64,000 nucleotides of DNA from Symsagittifera roscoffensis (GCF_963678635.1 NC_087070.1:54290617-54354616), one strand, 5' to 3'; shown: positions 11,020 through 22,847, counted from the first letter of the stretch. The notes: generated from the sequence alone by a model not told the origin. A program made the numbers and translations.

Positions 11020-11025
11020 AATAAA
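11020..11025 (+). terminator. Candidate poly(A) signal AATAAA of the NMRAL1-like gene
   Basis: This is a canonical AATAAA 324 bases after the stop codon in AT-rich 3' sequence. Other AATAAA-like words occur downstream (near 11456), so the site used is uncertain. Confidence 0.4.
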
Positions 11026-11497
11026 GTTCTGACACTAACTCCGTCAACAGGGAACGAAACAAACTATAAACCTGAAATAGAGAAAAACAGACAAAAGCGA
11101 TCAAGCTCTACAAATTTTCTTTGGCTCTACATATTTTATTAGATTTCTTTTTAGCTTCAATAAGTCTTTTCGAGTCACAGAACTATCCAAAATGTAATTC
11201 GTACAAAATTGAAAATGGAAAGCCAAAGCATCAATTTGTCAAAAAAAAGTTAAATCAATACAATTTGGTGATAAAAATTAAAGAGCATAATCTATTAGCT
11301 ACAGCTACGCACAACAGCTTATGAAAAAATGAAAGTGAAAATGTGATTTGCCAACAGACGGAACATTGAACTTCAGTCGTGTTTTTTGACGCAAAATCAG
11401 GTAACGCAAGCTAATTTAAAACGAAGAGTGACTTCAATTGATTTAAGTTATACGGTAAATAAATTGACGTAACCCTTGTGATATATTTTGAACCCCC

Positions 11498-11518
11498 GGT
11501 CTTACTCAATGCAAGACC
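11498..11518. repeat. Small hairpin GGTCTT...AAGACC
   Basis: Six-base perfect arms with a nine-base loop, two bases upstream of a much stronger hairpin. Together they form a double stem-loop in otherwise AT-rich DNA. Confidence 0.6.
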
Positions 11519-11520
11519 AA

Positions 11521-11570
11521 CCGTGGGGGAGCGGGGAGTGTCATCTATTTGACATCCCGCTCCCCCACGG
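11521..11570. repeat. Strong GC-rich hairpin with 15-bp perfect arms
   Basis: The left arm (11521-11535, CCGTGGGGGAGCGGG) is the exact reverse complement of the right arm (11556-11570). Inner TGTCA/TGACA pairing extends the stem after a small bulge, leaving a six-base loop. It stands out sharply in a region of very low GC. Possible roles are a cruciform, a transposon terminus or a structured transcript; at 50 nt it is short for a pre-miRNA. Confidence 0.85.
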
Positions 11571-12419
11571 AAAAGGTAAGCAAGGGTATGGAATGTGGTA
11601 CAAGACTGTTCTGGTACAAATCTAGTTGGTCATTACTGATAGTTTTGCTTAATTGCCTTTTTTCGCAGTAATAAGACCTTTTTAAACGACCTTAGCCCAT
11701 GTATACGCAGGGTTTTTTTGAATGTGTCCAATTTTTTTTGGCTCTTCGGTTAATTTCAGCTGCCATTTAGTCGGCTTAGACGCCATTTCTCCAGTCTGAT
11801 TGAATGAATTGGAGGTCTACGTATTTTTTTTTTGGATTTTAAAGTTTCATCAATTTGTATCACAACCTTATTTAAATTAGTTCGTAATCTGCTCCGGTGA
11901 TCAGCAAGCGTTATCAAATCGGAATGTAGACTTTTTTCGGGTTAACAACTAGTTTAACAAAATCACTCAATTTCATGAACATTCAAATTTTACTACTCGG
12001 TTGGTACAATTTACGAATGGGTAGTGTCAGGGGGGACCCTGAAACTTCTTAAAGTTTTAAACAAAAGTTTTTTCAGCTCAACTGCAGTCTGCTCAAAGGT
12101 TGTCGGCCTTGTTTCCGCTATGTAAATTTTATTCAGTTGCTTAGTTGAATTTCTTATGTCTTGCTTGGCATGTTAGCCTGGAATTCTTGTTTGTTGAAAA
12201 AAAGGTTTTATGTAAACGTATGGGATTGGGTTTCCTTTTTTAAAAATGTTTTTGAGAAGCTCTGGAAAATTTTACCACGTTTTGCAAAAAATTTAATTTT
12301 TTTCTCTAACACCCTTTGACTATTTTCCAAAAGGTATCTATAGAAAGACCTCCTACAATCTTGCGTGGCTGCATACTTCCCTGGTCTCTATTTGCCCTAA
12401 CCCTTTGTCTACAGTCTGG

Positions 12420-13640
12420 GAAAAAGTCTGCTTGGTGAATGTTTGACGATATTTTTGATTTTTTTTTCGTTTTCACAAAAACAAACCTAAGTTTTTGCTT
12501 TTTTCACTGTTTTTTGATTTTTTTTTGATTTTTTCCAAAGCTACTATACAAATTCTCAAATGTTCAATTGAGAAATCCGGTCTTGGAAAAATTATCTACT
12601 TGAGCGCCCATGACCTGCTGTTTGCAGAAATGGGTTTCAGAAAATCAATATTTTGAACTTATGACAGTTGTTTTTTAGAAACTTATTGATTTTTCGTAAA
12701 AACTAGCCTATCGAATCTGAGATGAAAAGTTCAAGCGAAATAATTGGTTGCTAGAATTTATCTGCAGAAGCGTCGGATCTTTAATTTTTATGCTAGAAAT
12801 GTTCTTTCGAGGGGGAAAATTCCAATATATTGAAAGTTTTCACTTCTACTTCTTTTAGTAGAGAATAATTAAGGTTTTGGGCGAAGTTCAGTTTTTGACA
12901 AAAATTTTGTCACCTAGCTTTTTTGACATCTTTATTTTTTTTCACTTATGTGTTTTTTCAGCGTTTTTTTTTCTGAATTTTCTGAATATACCAAAAAAAC
13001 TCCCATATCTGAGATTTTGGGTTCAATCCAAGGAACGGATTCTGGGAAGCTCCTTTGCATACGCGACCATGCCCAAATTTTTTGACACAAAAAATTATGG
13101 CTCTCGCATAAGTCAAAATATTTATTTTTTGACCGTTTTTTGAAACTTTTAGACTTTTGTCGAAACTACTCTGCCAAACTTGGGTTTTTGGGTTTAATCT
13201 AATTTTCAGATTGGGCAAATCTCTTCTGCATAAACGGCTACGCTCGATTTTTTTTAAACAAAAAGCTATCATTCTAGGAAATGTCAATTTTTTAATTTGT
13301 TGACCGTTTTTTGGACTTCTCTCGATAACTATTCTGCCAAATCTGATATCATAACCATAGGTTTAATGGACACAACAGATTGTTGGAAGCTTACCTTTAG
13401 AACTTGCTACGCCTAGCTTCTTTAAGAAAAAAAGTTATGGTCTTCAAATAAAAGAAAGTTTTGAAACTTGATTGTTTTGTGGAAATTTTTTGACTTCAAT
13501 GGAAAGCTACCGTGGCAATACTCAGGTTTAATGTTCAATCGAGAAATCCGACTTTGGGAATCGTCTCTATCTTATTAAATCGAATTAATTTTGATTGTTT
13601 TTCTGGCCTTTTTGCTACAAAAATTGTTTTCATTTGGCCT
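12420..13640. repeat. Degenerate tandem repeat family B (about 170-bp monomers)
   Basis: Monomers share the order: (T)GCCAAATCTGAG, a GGGTTTAATC-like phrase, GGAAGCT...CTGCATA, CGGCTACGCC, then ACAAAAAGTTATGG, then TTGACCGTTTTTTG. Successive AAAAAGTTATGG-like words lie near 13090, 13262 and 13432, giving a period of about 170. The same family recurs at 28180-29130 and 32590-33530 inside G6PD introns. The monomers are very diverged. Function unknown; probably old satellite or transposon-carried minisatellite DNA. Confidence 0.65.
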
Positions 13641-13779
13641 ATTTGACTGACTGTCGCATTTGCAGAAATTTTTTTTTAACCACCACACATAAAAAAGACG
13701 CTTATTTGAAAACAAATGTGTCAGAACATTCTTTGCTACTTGCACAGTAACCGGCTATCCTTGTTGTTTATTCTTGTTT

Positions 13780-14060
13780 GTGTAAGAGTCAATGAACGTA
13801 TTTAAAAAGAAGGTTAACTCCCTTATCGAACACCAAAAGCGTAGATGTCACGAAAAACATGATTGACTTTTTGTTTCGAAACTCGATTTTGATTTTCAGA
13901 TTTAGCAGCGGAAAAAAATAGCTATTCAACAACGTTTCTCAACTGGTTAATTTAGACAAACAAAACTGCCAATCATAATATTGTCGCAAAGTTTAGAGCT
14001 TCAAGGGCAAATTTTTTTCTTCGAATTTCGAAAGTTTTTTTATAGCAACCCATTAGATAC
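13780..14060. repeat. Dispersed repeat family C copy
   Basis: Shares an ordered set of phrases (cases of AAGGTTAACTC...TCGAACA, CACGAAAAACATGATTGACT, TTTCAGATTT..CAGCGGAA, TTCTCAA.TGGTTAATTT) with copies near 21560-21880, 31550-31830, 47040-47370 and 48560-48870. No ORF and no clear termini, so the class is unknown. Confidence 0.55.
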
Positions 14061-14859
14061 TGATGTCGATCTACAAATTCGTTGAGCCACAACTAGTTAG
14101 TGTATACACTCAATAACAGAATGTAAGAAGAACGCATAAAAGTTTAATAAAAACTAAAGATAGAAAAGACACCAGCTTCAATTGTCAGGCTATCTGTTGA
14201 TGCGGAAGCCGCTTCATAAGTTAGCAAATTGGTAACTTTTAGTATATTTTCTGTATTACCCATTAAAATTCGTTGAAGGCTCGTATTTGAATTAAGTATA
14301 AGACAATATTAAGATAGTTTCAGTCTCGGTAACCTAATCCAGTTATCAACATTCCAAAAATTTTATCGCCTACGGGTAGTTTTCATTCTGTTTACTTGTT
14401 AGCTCGTGTGAAGGCAGATTCATAAATGTTGGCATTTTGCGTTCATGGGCTTCCAGAGACAACATGAAGAAGACTTCTTCTGAACGTGCAAGCTCATTGG
14501 TGTAAATTTTAATTTTTAACTGAGTTAACTTATCATATGTTATTTTTTGAAAATACATTGAGTAGATGATACTGCTGAACCAAGCTGTACAGAGTCGTGC
14601 GAGCTTCTTTAACTTCCACGGCTGAAAGTTTTTCAGCTTAAGGCAACTGATGCAGTTCCTCTGAAATGACTTCGTTACCTGATTGAACTTCACTAATTTC
14701 CCATTGTCGTGAGTCGTCAGTTTTGTTTCCGTTGTTTTTGATTCCTGAGTTTCTGCTCTATGGAATTTTCGCCTTAGCGCGATTAGCGATTGCTGCGAAA
14801 CCTGCAGTCCAGCTTCCCCAAAGCAGCTGCTATCCAACCCCGTACATTTGCCTCCAATT

Positions 14860-15480
14860 TCTCTTCTGATACCTGTACCAGGATAACAGTCAGTGACGCT
14901 AACAGTATCCGCGCTTGTATCCCAGTAAATACCCAAACCTGTTCCATCATCTGTTCTTGTACCTGTACCTATACTTCCATCCAGTAATAATGCGTTTCTA
15001 GTATCCATACCATTTCCAATACCAACTTTTGCGCAAATACCTTCCCCTGTACCATTACCTTCCCGGGTATCGTGACTTTATTCCGTCTTCAATCCTTTTA
15101 TTGTACCATTATCAAACCATCGTTTTCCATTGAGTTTTTTTTTCGATTTTTCTCAGTACCAAAACCTACCCCTGTACCAACACCTGTTTTTGTACCACAA
15201 CATTCCCGGTCGTCATTCCGTTTTTCTCTCCGCATACTTAGCTTCGTTCCAATACCATCCCGGTTACTAACCGGCTGTAATATCACCTCTGTACCATCAC
15301 CACGTCGGTTACCGATGCCATTTTCTTTCGAGTTTAAACGAATGTTCTCAATACCAAAACTTACCCTTGTACCAACACCTGTCTTTGTATCATAACCTTT
15401 CCGGACATTATCGCTTTCCTCTGTCCTCAAACCTAACCTTGCGCCAATACCATCCCGGGTACTAATACCTCCTGTAACAG
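14860..15480. repeat. Degenerate repeat, period about 190 bp, rich in TACCA phrases
   Basis: Phrases such as CCTGTACCAACACCTGT and CCAATACCATCCCGGGTACT recur with a spacing near 190 bp (for example 15249 and 15443; 15175 and 15368). Within each unit GTACCA-like words recur every 10-20 bases. On the minus strand this yields Gly-Thr-Gly-rich frames (14370-15008 and 15098-15430) that look like products of the repeat and not a recognisable protein. It directly adjoins BEL/Pao pol remnants to its right. Confidence 0.6.
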
Positions 15481-15561
15481 TTGTTGCGTATGCTACGTTT
15501 TGAACTGCAAACTGGGGTTTTGAACTGCAAAAACCTGGTCAACCTGGTGTTCTCTTTTTCC

Positions 15562-16320
15562 TCAATCAACATTGTAACAGATCCTCTGCTTTAAATAGGC
15601 TGGTTTCTTGTTGTGTTCTCTCCACTGGGATTGACTCTGCTCTCGGCGAATTGTCTGATGACTGTGAGAGCCATGTTGGTCCGTTTCACCAAAGTGCATG
15701 ATCAGATAGAGCTGCGGACGAAATTCAGCGAGACGCACAATTTGCGGTATTGTCTTTCTTCGGCGCAAATTTTCATCTCTCGGCTGGTAGAATTTATTGA
15801 GTTTCTGCTCGATTAGCAACGAAAGTCTTCACTCGCGAGGAAATTCTAGTAACCAGGCAATTTTAAATTCAGAGTCGGTCCAGGCGAAAACAGTTGGTAT
15901 GATCAACCGCTTGTCGCTGATAGTGGCTAAAATTACTTCCACTAGTTTTGCTCCTAGAAGTGCTGCACGAAGCTCCATGCGTGGAGCACAAATGCATTTA
16001 ATAGGCGCAACTCGTGTTTTTGCCTCCAATATTTGACCTTTGTTGTATCTTCGCTGGTTTCTTGTCGCATATACACGACAGTTGCATATGCTGTAATTGA
16101 TGCGTGACAGTAAACGTGAAGTTGAAGGTCTTTGGTTGTCTCCGGTAAAGGAACTCCGCGAGATAACTTGATGTCTTCCAGTTCCTGTAGCTGCTGTCGG
16201 AAGCGTCCATATTGTTCCTGTAGTGTGATTGATATTCTTTTATCCTGTCCACTTGAGTTGTATGAATGATTTCAGTTGAATTGTCGTAGGCAAAAGCCAT
16301 CCTTGGGGGTCATGAAGCCT
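15562..16320 (-). pseudogene. BEL/Pao LTR-retrotransposon pol fragment
   Basis: Read on the minus strand in more than one frame. At about 16200-16030 come phrases like LSRGVPLPETTKDLQL followed by YCHASITAYATVVYMRQETSED, matching the Pao RNase H-like region. At 16029-15829 come VAPIKCICAPRMELRAALLGAKLV and then FAWTDSEFKIAWLLEFPRE, the conserved PRxEL.AALLGA..WTDS..V..WL block. Downstream 15819-15562 probably holds decayed integrase-proximal sequence. Frame changes and a stop after FPRE show it is dead. No LTRs were recognised. In intact elements this region degrades the RNA of the RNA-DNA hybrid. Confidence 0.8.
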
Positions 16321-16819
16321 CGTGAATTCTGAAGGTTTTTGTCGTTTGGTCACTGGATACTTTCGTTTATTTTATTTGTTGTAAAACTTTTCCAAGTTAG
16401 TGATAATAATTAAGGCAATTTCTTCACAAGGGAAAGAACATACGTTCGAGCTCTTTAGTTCTTCCCGGAAGAACGCTGTTGCGCGTCTGGTAAAATTTTT
16501 GTCTTTTGTCGGAGGTGATGCGATGCTCCGCTTTATTCATTTGTCCGAAATTGAAACTTGCAATACTAGAGGCTGTACATCGAACACTAATTTAACTTTA
16601 TACTTTGGGGCTGAAGATTGATGAAACTTCGTATAGCATATGCTAAATGATCGAACTTCGAATAACCACGACTACGAAACCATAATGAAGTCAAGAAATC
16701 AGAATTACTCCAAATTTAAGTGCCCAGCGTTAACTTGTACAACTGAAACTGTAGCCGTGTCTTGCGTGTAATTTATATGCAATATTATACATATAGTCGT
16801 GTTGGGCGATTATAATTTG

Positions 16820-17530
16820 AAATTTGTACAAAAAGAACTGCGGTTTAATCTGGCACGCATTTAATTCTGAAAAACTAAAAAGCTCAGAGTATTCAGATTA
16901 ACATTTTTCGATTTTCTTAGTTTTCAATCTCGGACCAAAATGGTTTCAATTTGATACACTACTTGACACCCGTACAGTTTTTTTTGAAGTACCTGACAAA
17001 ATTAAGGCACAAAAAGATCTGGACGACAACGTGGACCTCAAAAAATATAGCTCTCTTTACTTTATACTTTAATCAGTATTTTTTCTTTTTTTTTCATTTG
17101 ATTTTTGTTCATCTTTTGCTGTCGTGGAAAACAAAGACAAATGGTTTCAACATGATGCAGCTCCTAGAATTTACTTAAAAAACCAATGTAAGCGGAATCC
17201 ACAAACATTACGCGGACTCCACATACAAAAAATAATACATGTTAAAAGTGGATCAAAACTCGAAGAACCGGCAGACTGATGTTCCGACTTTCGAAGACTA
17301 GGAGGAATATATATGCTCGGATGGTTTTAAAATTCAGACCAATTTTTAAAAAAAAATGACTGCGTATGGGCATCGATCTGGAATTCTTGTGATTGCCAAG
17401 CGAGTATGCTTGCACTTGACTAAAGTGCAGATTTGCTGCTGAAATAATTTGTTTCAAAAGGGAATTATTTAGGCGTCGCAAATTATCCGCACTCATTGAA
17501 TTGAGGCAAGCTAATTTGTCTTATTAATTC
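16820..17530 (+). repeat. Dispersed element D, forward copy
   Basis: About 700 bp that reappears in inverse orientation at about 55880-56650. Matched landmarks include CAATCTCGGACCAAAATGG, GATACACTACTTGAC, AAAAAGATCTGGACGACA and GTATGCTTGCACTTGACT. The inverse copy keeps a 69-residue frame (begins MTPVRFFEIPQTLL). The forward copy has the same frame broken, so the element may carry a small coding relic. Class not recognised. Confidence 0.65.
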
Positions 17531-17784
17531 CATAAACGACTCAAATTTTAACATAACTTCGAGAAAATCAGCCGAAAATTTGTAGTTTGTCAATATTTAA
17601 TATTCCAAAAACGATTCAAGACCAATTAGTGGGCAGTCGGAATATTAAGGGCTTTTCTCTGATTCGAGCAGCCTCATATTGCGCTATTTGAAAGAAGAAA
17701 TTAAATTTCTAGCCTTGCGTGGCGTGAAAATTTTGTAGCTCAAGTTTTTAATAATAAGTTCAACGCGCATCAAGGTAAGTATAG

Positions 17785-18334
17785 TTATGATTTGAATTAT
17801 CTGGACAAAATGAAAACAGGTGAAATTATTTAAAACGCAATTCTCTCAAATTGGTTAATTTTAGACAAAAAATGATGAAGACCAACTTTGTTTGAAGTTT
17901 AAACAGAATTATATGGTGCAATTTGTTTTGCAAAATTCGGGCCCAAAAATTTACCCCAAAAACGATCATTTTTGGCTCTGTTCTGTCTATCAAAAGTTAA
18001 GCCAGAACTACAGAATCAATTGCTAATAAAACTATTCTAAAAAGCCGCTCGTGTAGCCCAATAAAATTTGAGAATGGTGTAACCTCGTTAAGGGGGCGCA
18101 AAAGGGTTTCATTAGAAGAAAATGGTTTTCTAAATAGGAAAAATGACATTTTTTGGCTATCAAACGAAAATAAATGTGTATGCAAAGCTGAGAAAATTAT
18201 ACCTTTTTAAATTTTGTTGGGCGACATAAGAGGCTTGCAGTGATTTAGTTTTGTCTAATCTGAACCCAGCTTGAGAAAAATGCGTTTTAAATTTTAAAGT
18301 TTGTTTTGTCCGGTTAATTTAAATCAGCCCTGTG
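17785..18334. mobile_element. Decayed Tc1/mariner-like foldback MITE, copy 2
   Basis: Diverged relative of the element at 46283-47015. Shared blocks include CTCAAATTGG.TTA, AACTT.GTTTGAAGTTTAA-like, AATTCGGGCCCAAAAATTTA, then the inverse set ending GTCCGGTTAATTTAAATCAG..CTGTG at 18334. The arms are degenerate and the copy is about 180 bp shorter than the intact one. Confidence 0.7.
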
Positions 18335-20889
18335 TTTTCGGCTTAGTTAAAAATTGGCACATTTTGTCTGAGTGCTGATATAACACTGCCCGTTTTTTTC
18401 CAGGACGTGTTTTCATCAAATTGGTTTTCTGTTCGAGACCAACGTAAAGAAATCTTGCTAGATATAGTTTTTTCCGACCTTTTCCGATTAATTTATGGAA
18501 TAAGTTGCTTTCCTAATTTTGTGTCAGCTCGCTTGTCATTCTCAATGCTACGTTTGTAATGTATCGCGAGTCTGAGTCATTCATGCCAATTAGGCACGGA
18601 TTCAATTTTCGGTAATTCAGTTTGTGAACTCTTCGCTCGAAGAGAAGAACCTTTGTGGCTTCGAGACCAGGCATCTGCTAACTTATTTGCAAGTGATCTT
18701 TCGTTCTTCAAATAGAATTGTTTTTTTTTCTTCGAAAAGTTCATTCGAAGATAAGCAGAATGATGGTGGCAGCATGCCATTGAATTAATGAATTTAAATG
18801 CTCAATCATATAGAAAAATGCCATACTGAATAGTTGGTTTTATGTATTTGTCATAAGTACTCTTATCATCAGCTTGTCATAGGTTTTGTACTTTAAATCC
18901 GTCTGTCAGTTCTTTAATATTATCTTCCATTATCTTCGACTCGGATGAGTACTTTGCTCGATGTATAAACCAGCCCCCATTCATTTTCAGTTTCAACTTA
19001 TCTAGATTGCTGATTATCAATTCAGAGCTAACTGTTCAGTTGCAGTTCTTGTTTTCTCTTAAAATTAAGAAAAAAAATATCAGGATACATTGAGATCGGA
19101 CTAACTTACTTAGGTTGCTTTATTCATTTAAGGTAATAAGCTCAAATTAAGTAATAATCTGAAAGGTGAGAATGGTTTCAGTCTGGGCTCTCCTGGATTT
19201 TTATCTGCGTTTCACATTGTTCATGTAATAAACCAGAATTCGGGGCCTTTTTCCATCAAATAATGTTTTGCGGTCATTGGATAACACCAAACTTAATTGT
19301 GCCTTATTTTCAGTCAACATGTTTTAACAACAAATTACTAACTTTGGTATTTTCGCTGACAAAGACGATGTTTGGAATAGATTCAAGATTTATTGAATCT
19401 AGTTTCAACCTTTGAATCTGACTGACTGCAAATGCAAGTTTGCATTGCTATTGAATTGCGATAATATCGACCTAGAATCTGTTTGTTTCGATTTGTACGA
19501 TCCAAACGGAATTTGAAATAAAGCTCATTCGAAGGGACACATCTTCCGAATTGGCAACATCGATTGGAAAAAAGAATTGAGATCGGAACCAGCAACGAAA
19601 TGCCGGCCACTGAAGGAGACACTATTTTTATCCTAGTGGGCGCCTCGGTTAGATATTTCAAATATTTTTAGATAATACGTTTGTTACGGTAGCTTGATTA
19701 CAAAAATCGTTCTCTTTAACATGACACTGAAACGTTTTAGCTTAGTTTTTATTTTAGACAAAAGGTAATCGACAAATTTGCATGGAGCCATTTACATAGA
19801 ACGATCTAATTGGTGTCCCTACTTGTCTAGCTAATGGTTCAAATCTAGACATGAATAATCGGTTGATATAATCAAATCTAGACATAATCATTTTTTAAAA
19901 TAGTTCCAGGAATCAGAACATGTAACGATAAATTGAACTAGCAATCAGAAAATTTATTTACAATAAGATAGACGGAAGTAACAATAAAAATATTTGCTGA
20001 TATCTGTAGTTACCGTTGAATTTGAAAGTATGCGATTGATTTTTAGGGAGACTTGTCGAAAAAGAAAATCTGGCCTACATTATGGTGAGTGCTTTTCCTT
20101 TTACATGACAAAAGTTGATACGATTTCGTTGGTTCCTTCTTCATTATTTCCTACCTCACAAAACCACTCAACTCATATGATGCCAAGTCAAATTAAAGAT
20201 CAAACCTCTAAATAACTGACTACAAAAATGCAATTCGTAAAAGCTTGGAACTTATAGTTCGCAGCTCATACATATTTCGGCTCATTGAAGTTTTGTGGAA
20301 TAATCAAGCGTTTGGGTCCAATTTTTTCACCCTTGTAAGTGTTCATGAAGGTGTGTTCGTTAGTTTTTTCTTATTTGCGTAGTTTTTTAAGCAGCAGTTT
20401 TAAGGTTTGTTCACGCTCAAGTTGATATTTCTATAGCTTGGATTTTGATTTCTTTTTAAATCGCTCAAAATTAATTTGCTCAATGGAAGGCAAATTATGC
20501 TTTCCAGCAAACTCAGTGCATATATCGGCGGCTTTATTTCTCTCATATTTACCCATATTTTTGTTCCAGTTTTCATAGGTTGGGTTAATTATATCAAAAG
20601 AAGTGGCAATCATAAAGATCCCTGAAATTCAGAGAGCGTTTCAGTGATAACTTCAGAGAGCTTCTTCTCTGAAGTTCGAGAAACGTCAATTGTCACTTGC
20701 TTGAGTTCAATTAGCTCATCGAAAATTCATCTACGCGGGTACGCACCGCTGTTTTGCCGTTTAGTAAGAACTATATGCAGTTTCGGTTGCTAAAAGGCAT
20801 GAACGTAGTGAAAAATATTATAGGTCTGGTGATTTTTTTATTCATGCTTTTCAGGAAATGCTTTAAAAACTACAGATGTTAATGCTGTT
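18335..20889. other. AT-rich stretch, nothing recognised
   Basis: Short frames only, none with a family signature. If the missing 5' exon(s) of G6PD lie inside the window they could be in this region or up to 22847, but I could not find the NADP-loop codons. Confidence 0.5.
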
Positions 20890-21500
20890 AGATGTTACCT
20901 TCATACATATTTACACTTGAGCAACAATATTTGCTGCGTCGAGTTTGCTGCATCGAATTGGCAATAAGATATTTTGTTGCACCTTTGATATTTATTTGCA
21001 CCTTTACAGCTTATTGATAACATATGCTTTGACATCGAATAATTATAAGTTTACAGTTGATGCATTTTTAATTCATCAAGTGAACCGAAGAAAGCTATTT
21101 GTTTCAAACAACATCACAATATTAAAATCTCGATGTCAAAAATTTTCTAACTCAATATTTCCCTTAGTTTCTTGAAATGCATAATTTATACATAATGTAG
21201 CTTTATGATTGCGATTTTTTTCATGCTAAATTGTATGTTTTTGTATTTGATGCTATTTTTGCAGCATCGAATTGGCAATTTATTTGCATATGTAGCTGCA
21301 TTATTGGTGGCTAGTTTTCGGGGCTTAATGGTTAGTGCGTGAGGCTCAGATTTGCTAGGTCGCAGATTTTGGCTAATTCGAGTTTTTGCTAAGCCTCGAG
21401 TTTTTGCTAACTCGAGGCTTATTTCTACTTCTTATGTCACTTGATAGCTGCTTTTTAGTCGTGTTCTCGCAAGTGTTTGCGAAGCGCAGCTTCGCCTTTG
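20890..21500 (+). mobile_element. Hairpin-ended element with tRNA-like core (family E), copy
   Basis: The core at 21320-21380 reads like a tRNA gene relic (GCTTAATGGTTAGTGCGTGAGGCTC ... AGGTCGCAG). The end carries TCGCAAGTGTTTGC followed by the perfect stem-loop GCGAAGC-GCA-GCTTCGC (21479-21495) and CTTTGTG. The upstream part aligns with 24780-25150 (GCATAATTTATACA, TTATTTGCATATGTAGCTGC). Class uncertain: a SINE or a SINE-bearing composite. Confidence 0.55.
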
Positions 21501-21559
21501 TGTAATGCTTTTCTGAATTCTCTTAGGTATTTATCTACTTTTTGATTTCAAATCAATTT

Positions 21560-21880
21560 CATCTGCTAAAAGTTAGGTAATTTGCGCTCTCCAATTACAT
21601 CTGTGAAAATGGCGAAAAAAACGTAAAAAAGATCTAGTTTCGAAATTTGATTCAGTTTTTAGGTTTCGCAGTAGATCAAAAACTTTGCTTCTCAAATTGG
21701 GTTAGTTTTATTAAAAAAACTCGATCATAAATGGTTCTTAAAGTTCAAAGAGGTGCTAGGCCATATATATTTCTTGAAATTCGAAAGTTGATTTTTTTTT
21801 AAAAGGCGAATCAATATATTTTTTGTATCGTTGCGTTCATGACTTTCCAAATGTCTGTTGGTTATGTTTTTCTTGGCGGG
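21560..21880. repeat. Dispersed repeat family C copy
   Basis: Begins shortly after the hairpin end of the preceding family E element. It aligns with 48560-48870 (TTTGCGCTCTCC, CAGATTTT/AGGTTTCGCAG, TTCTCAAATTGGGTTAGTTTTA). No coding potential. Confidence 0.5.
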
Positions 21881-21999
21881 GTAATTTGACCTCACCCTCA
21901 AGCTACGAGTACCGATCATTGTGTACCCCGAACTTCTTACCTTCAGCTGATTAATAACTTTTTCAAGCTGTTCCGTTAAGTTATTACACTTGCAGCGCA

Positions 22000-22310
22000 A
22001 GTGTACTAGTACGAACCTTCTTTTTTTTCTAAGCTTCGCAAATAAAAGTGTGCATTAAAAGTATCCCGATCTATAGCATTGGAAATTCCATCGCATCTGT
22101 TCTCTGCTTTATTTGTGGCTAGTGTTTTTGATGTATTAAGCGTTCGTGGCTGGCGTGAGACTCATAATCTCTAGATTGCAGATCGAAACCGAGACGTAGC
22201 CGAACTTTTACTAATTCGATTTAAGTGCTACTTTTTAGTGCACTTTATGGAGCTGCTTTTTGTCGTGTTCTCGATAGTGTTTGCGAAGCGCAGCCTCGCC
22301 TCTGATTTAA
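22000..22310 (+). mobile_element. Hairpin-ended element with tRNA(Met)-like core (family E), most complete copy
   Basis: Starts near a stem-loop CACTTGC-AGC-GCAAGTG (about 21988-22005), then GTACTAGTACGAACCTTC and TCGCAAATAAAAGTG. A tRNA-like core follows at about 22142-22200 (GTGGCTGGCGTGAGACTCATAATCT, split here by its CAT anticodon-like triplet; then AGATCGAAACC as a B-box relic). It closes with GTGTTTGCGAAGCGCAGCC.TCGC (22283-22299) and CTCTG. About 310 bp, SINE-sized, but with the tRNA part in the middle and not at the head. Confidence 0.6.
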
Positions 22311-22847
22311 TCATTGTAGCTGGAACGAATTTGACGAGAAAAAGGAAGTTTTCAAGTGCTCTTCAGGCTTTCGATTTGAAATTGATGTTCGAAATGCCCT
22401 GAACTTTTAAAACAAGAAAAAAGTCAGAACCAATTAATTAAACTTTCATTATTTAACTGCATTTGTTCCAAATGGTTAAACATCCAACTAATTTACAGTT
22501 TTATCTTTGAGCTGTTCCTTTGATTCTATTTTTTTTGAATCTTTTTTTTATTAATGTGAGGTCAAAATCAATGAGTAATTTTGTAATATGCTTCATTTGA
22601 ACAGTAAAAAAACTTATTAAATGCGATTTTGAGTAGTTTAAATATGAGGTGTATAAATTTTAAATTGATTGAATCCTTCCTTGGAATCATGGAAAAAATA
22701 CAATTGAGATCTGTTTACATGTGGCGATCGGTTTGCGTTTTTGAAAAAGCTTTCAATTTTACCATGCGTTCATTTGTTCAGATCATATTCTTAAGTATCT
22801 GATTTTTTCTGCGAAATTTCTGAAATTATAATATATGTTTGCTTCAG

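Larger units (their letters stand above)
11026..12419. other. Intergenic stretch with two GC-rich hairpins, no gene
   Basis: No coding frame is supported. The notable features are the paired hairpins at 11498-11570, listed separately. The remainder is AT-rich with long T runs. Confidence 0.5.

Noticed and set aside
14370-15008. 212-codon minus-strand ORF
   Set aside because: The Gly-Thr-rich part comes from the 190-bp repeat and the rest shows no domain; no supporting splice or homology evidence.
15072-15395. Plus-strand 107-codon Pro/Val-rich ORF
   Set aside because: Arises from CCTGTACCA-type repeat units; no other support.
22140-22210. Functional tRNA(Met) gene
   Set aside because: The acceptor stem cannot be formed and the B box is eroded; it is a tRNA-derived part of a mobile element.
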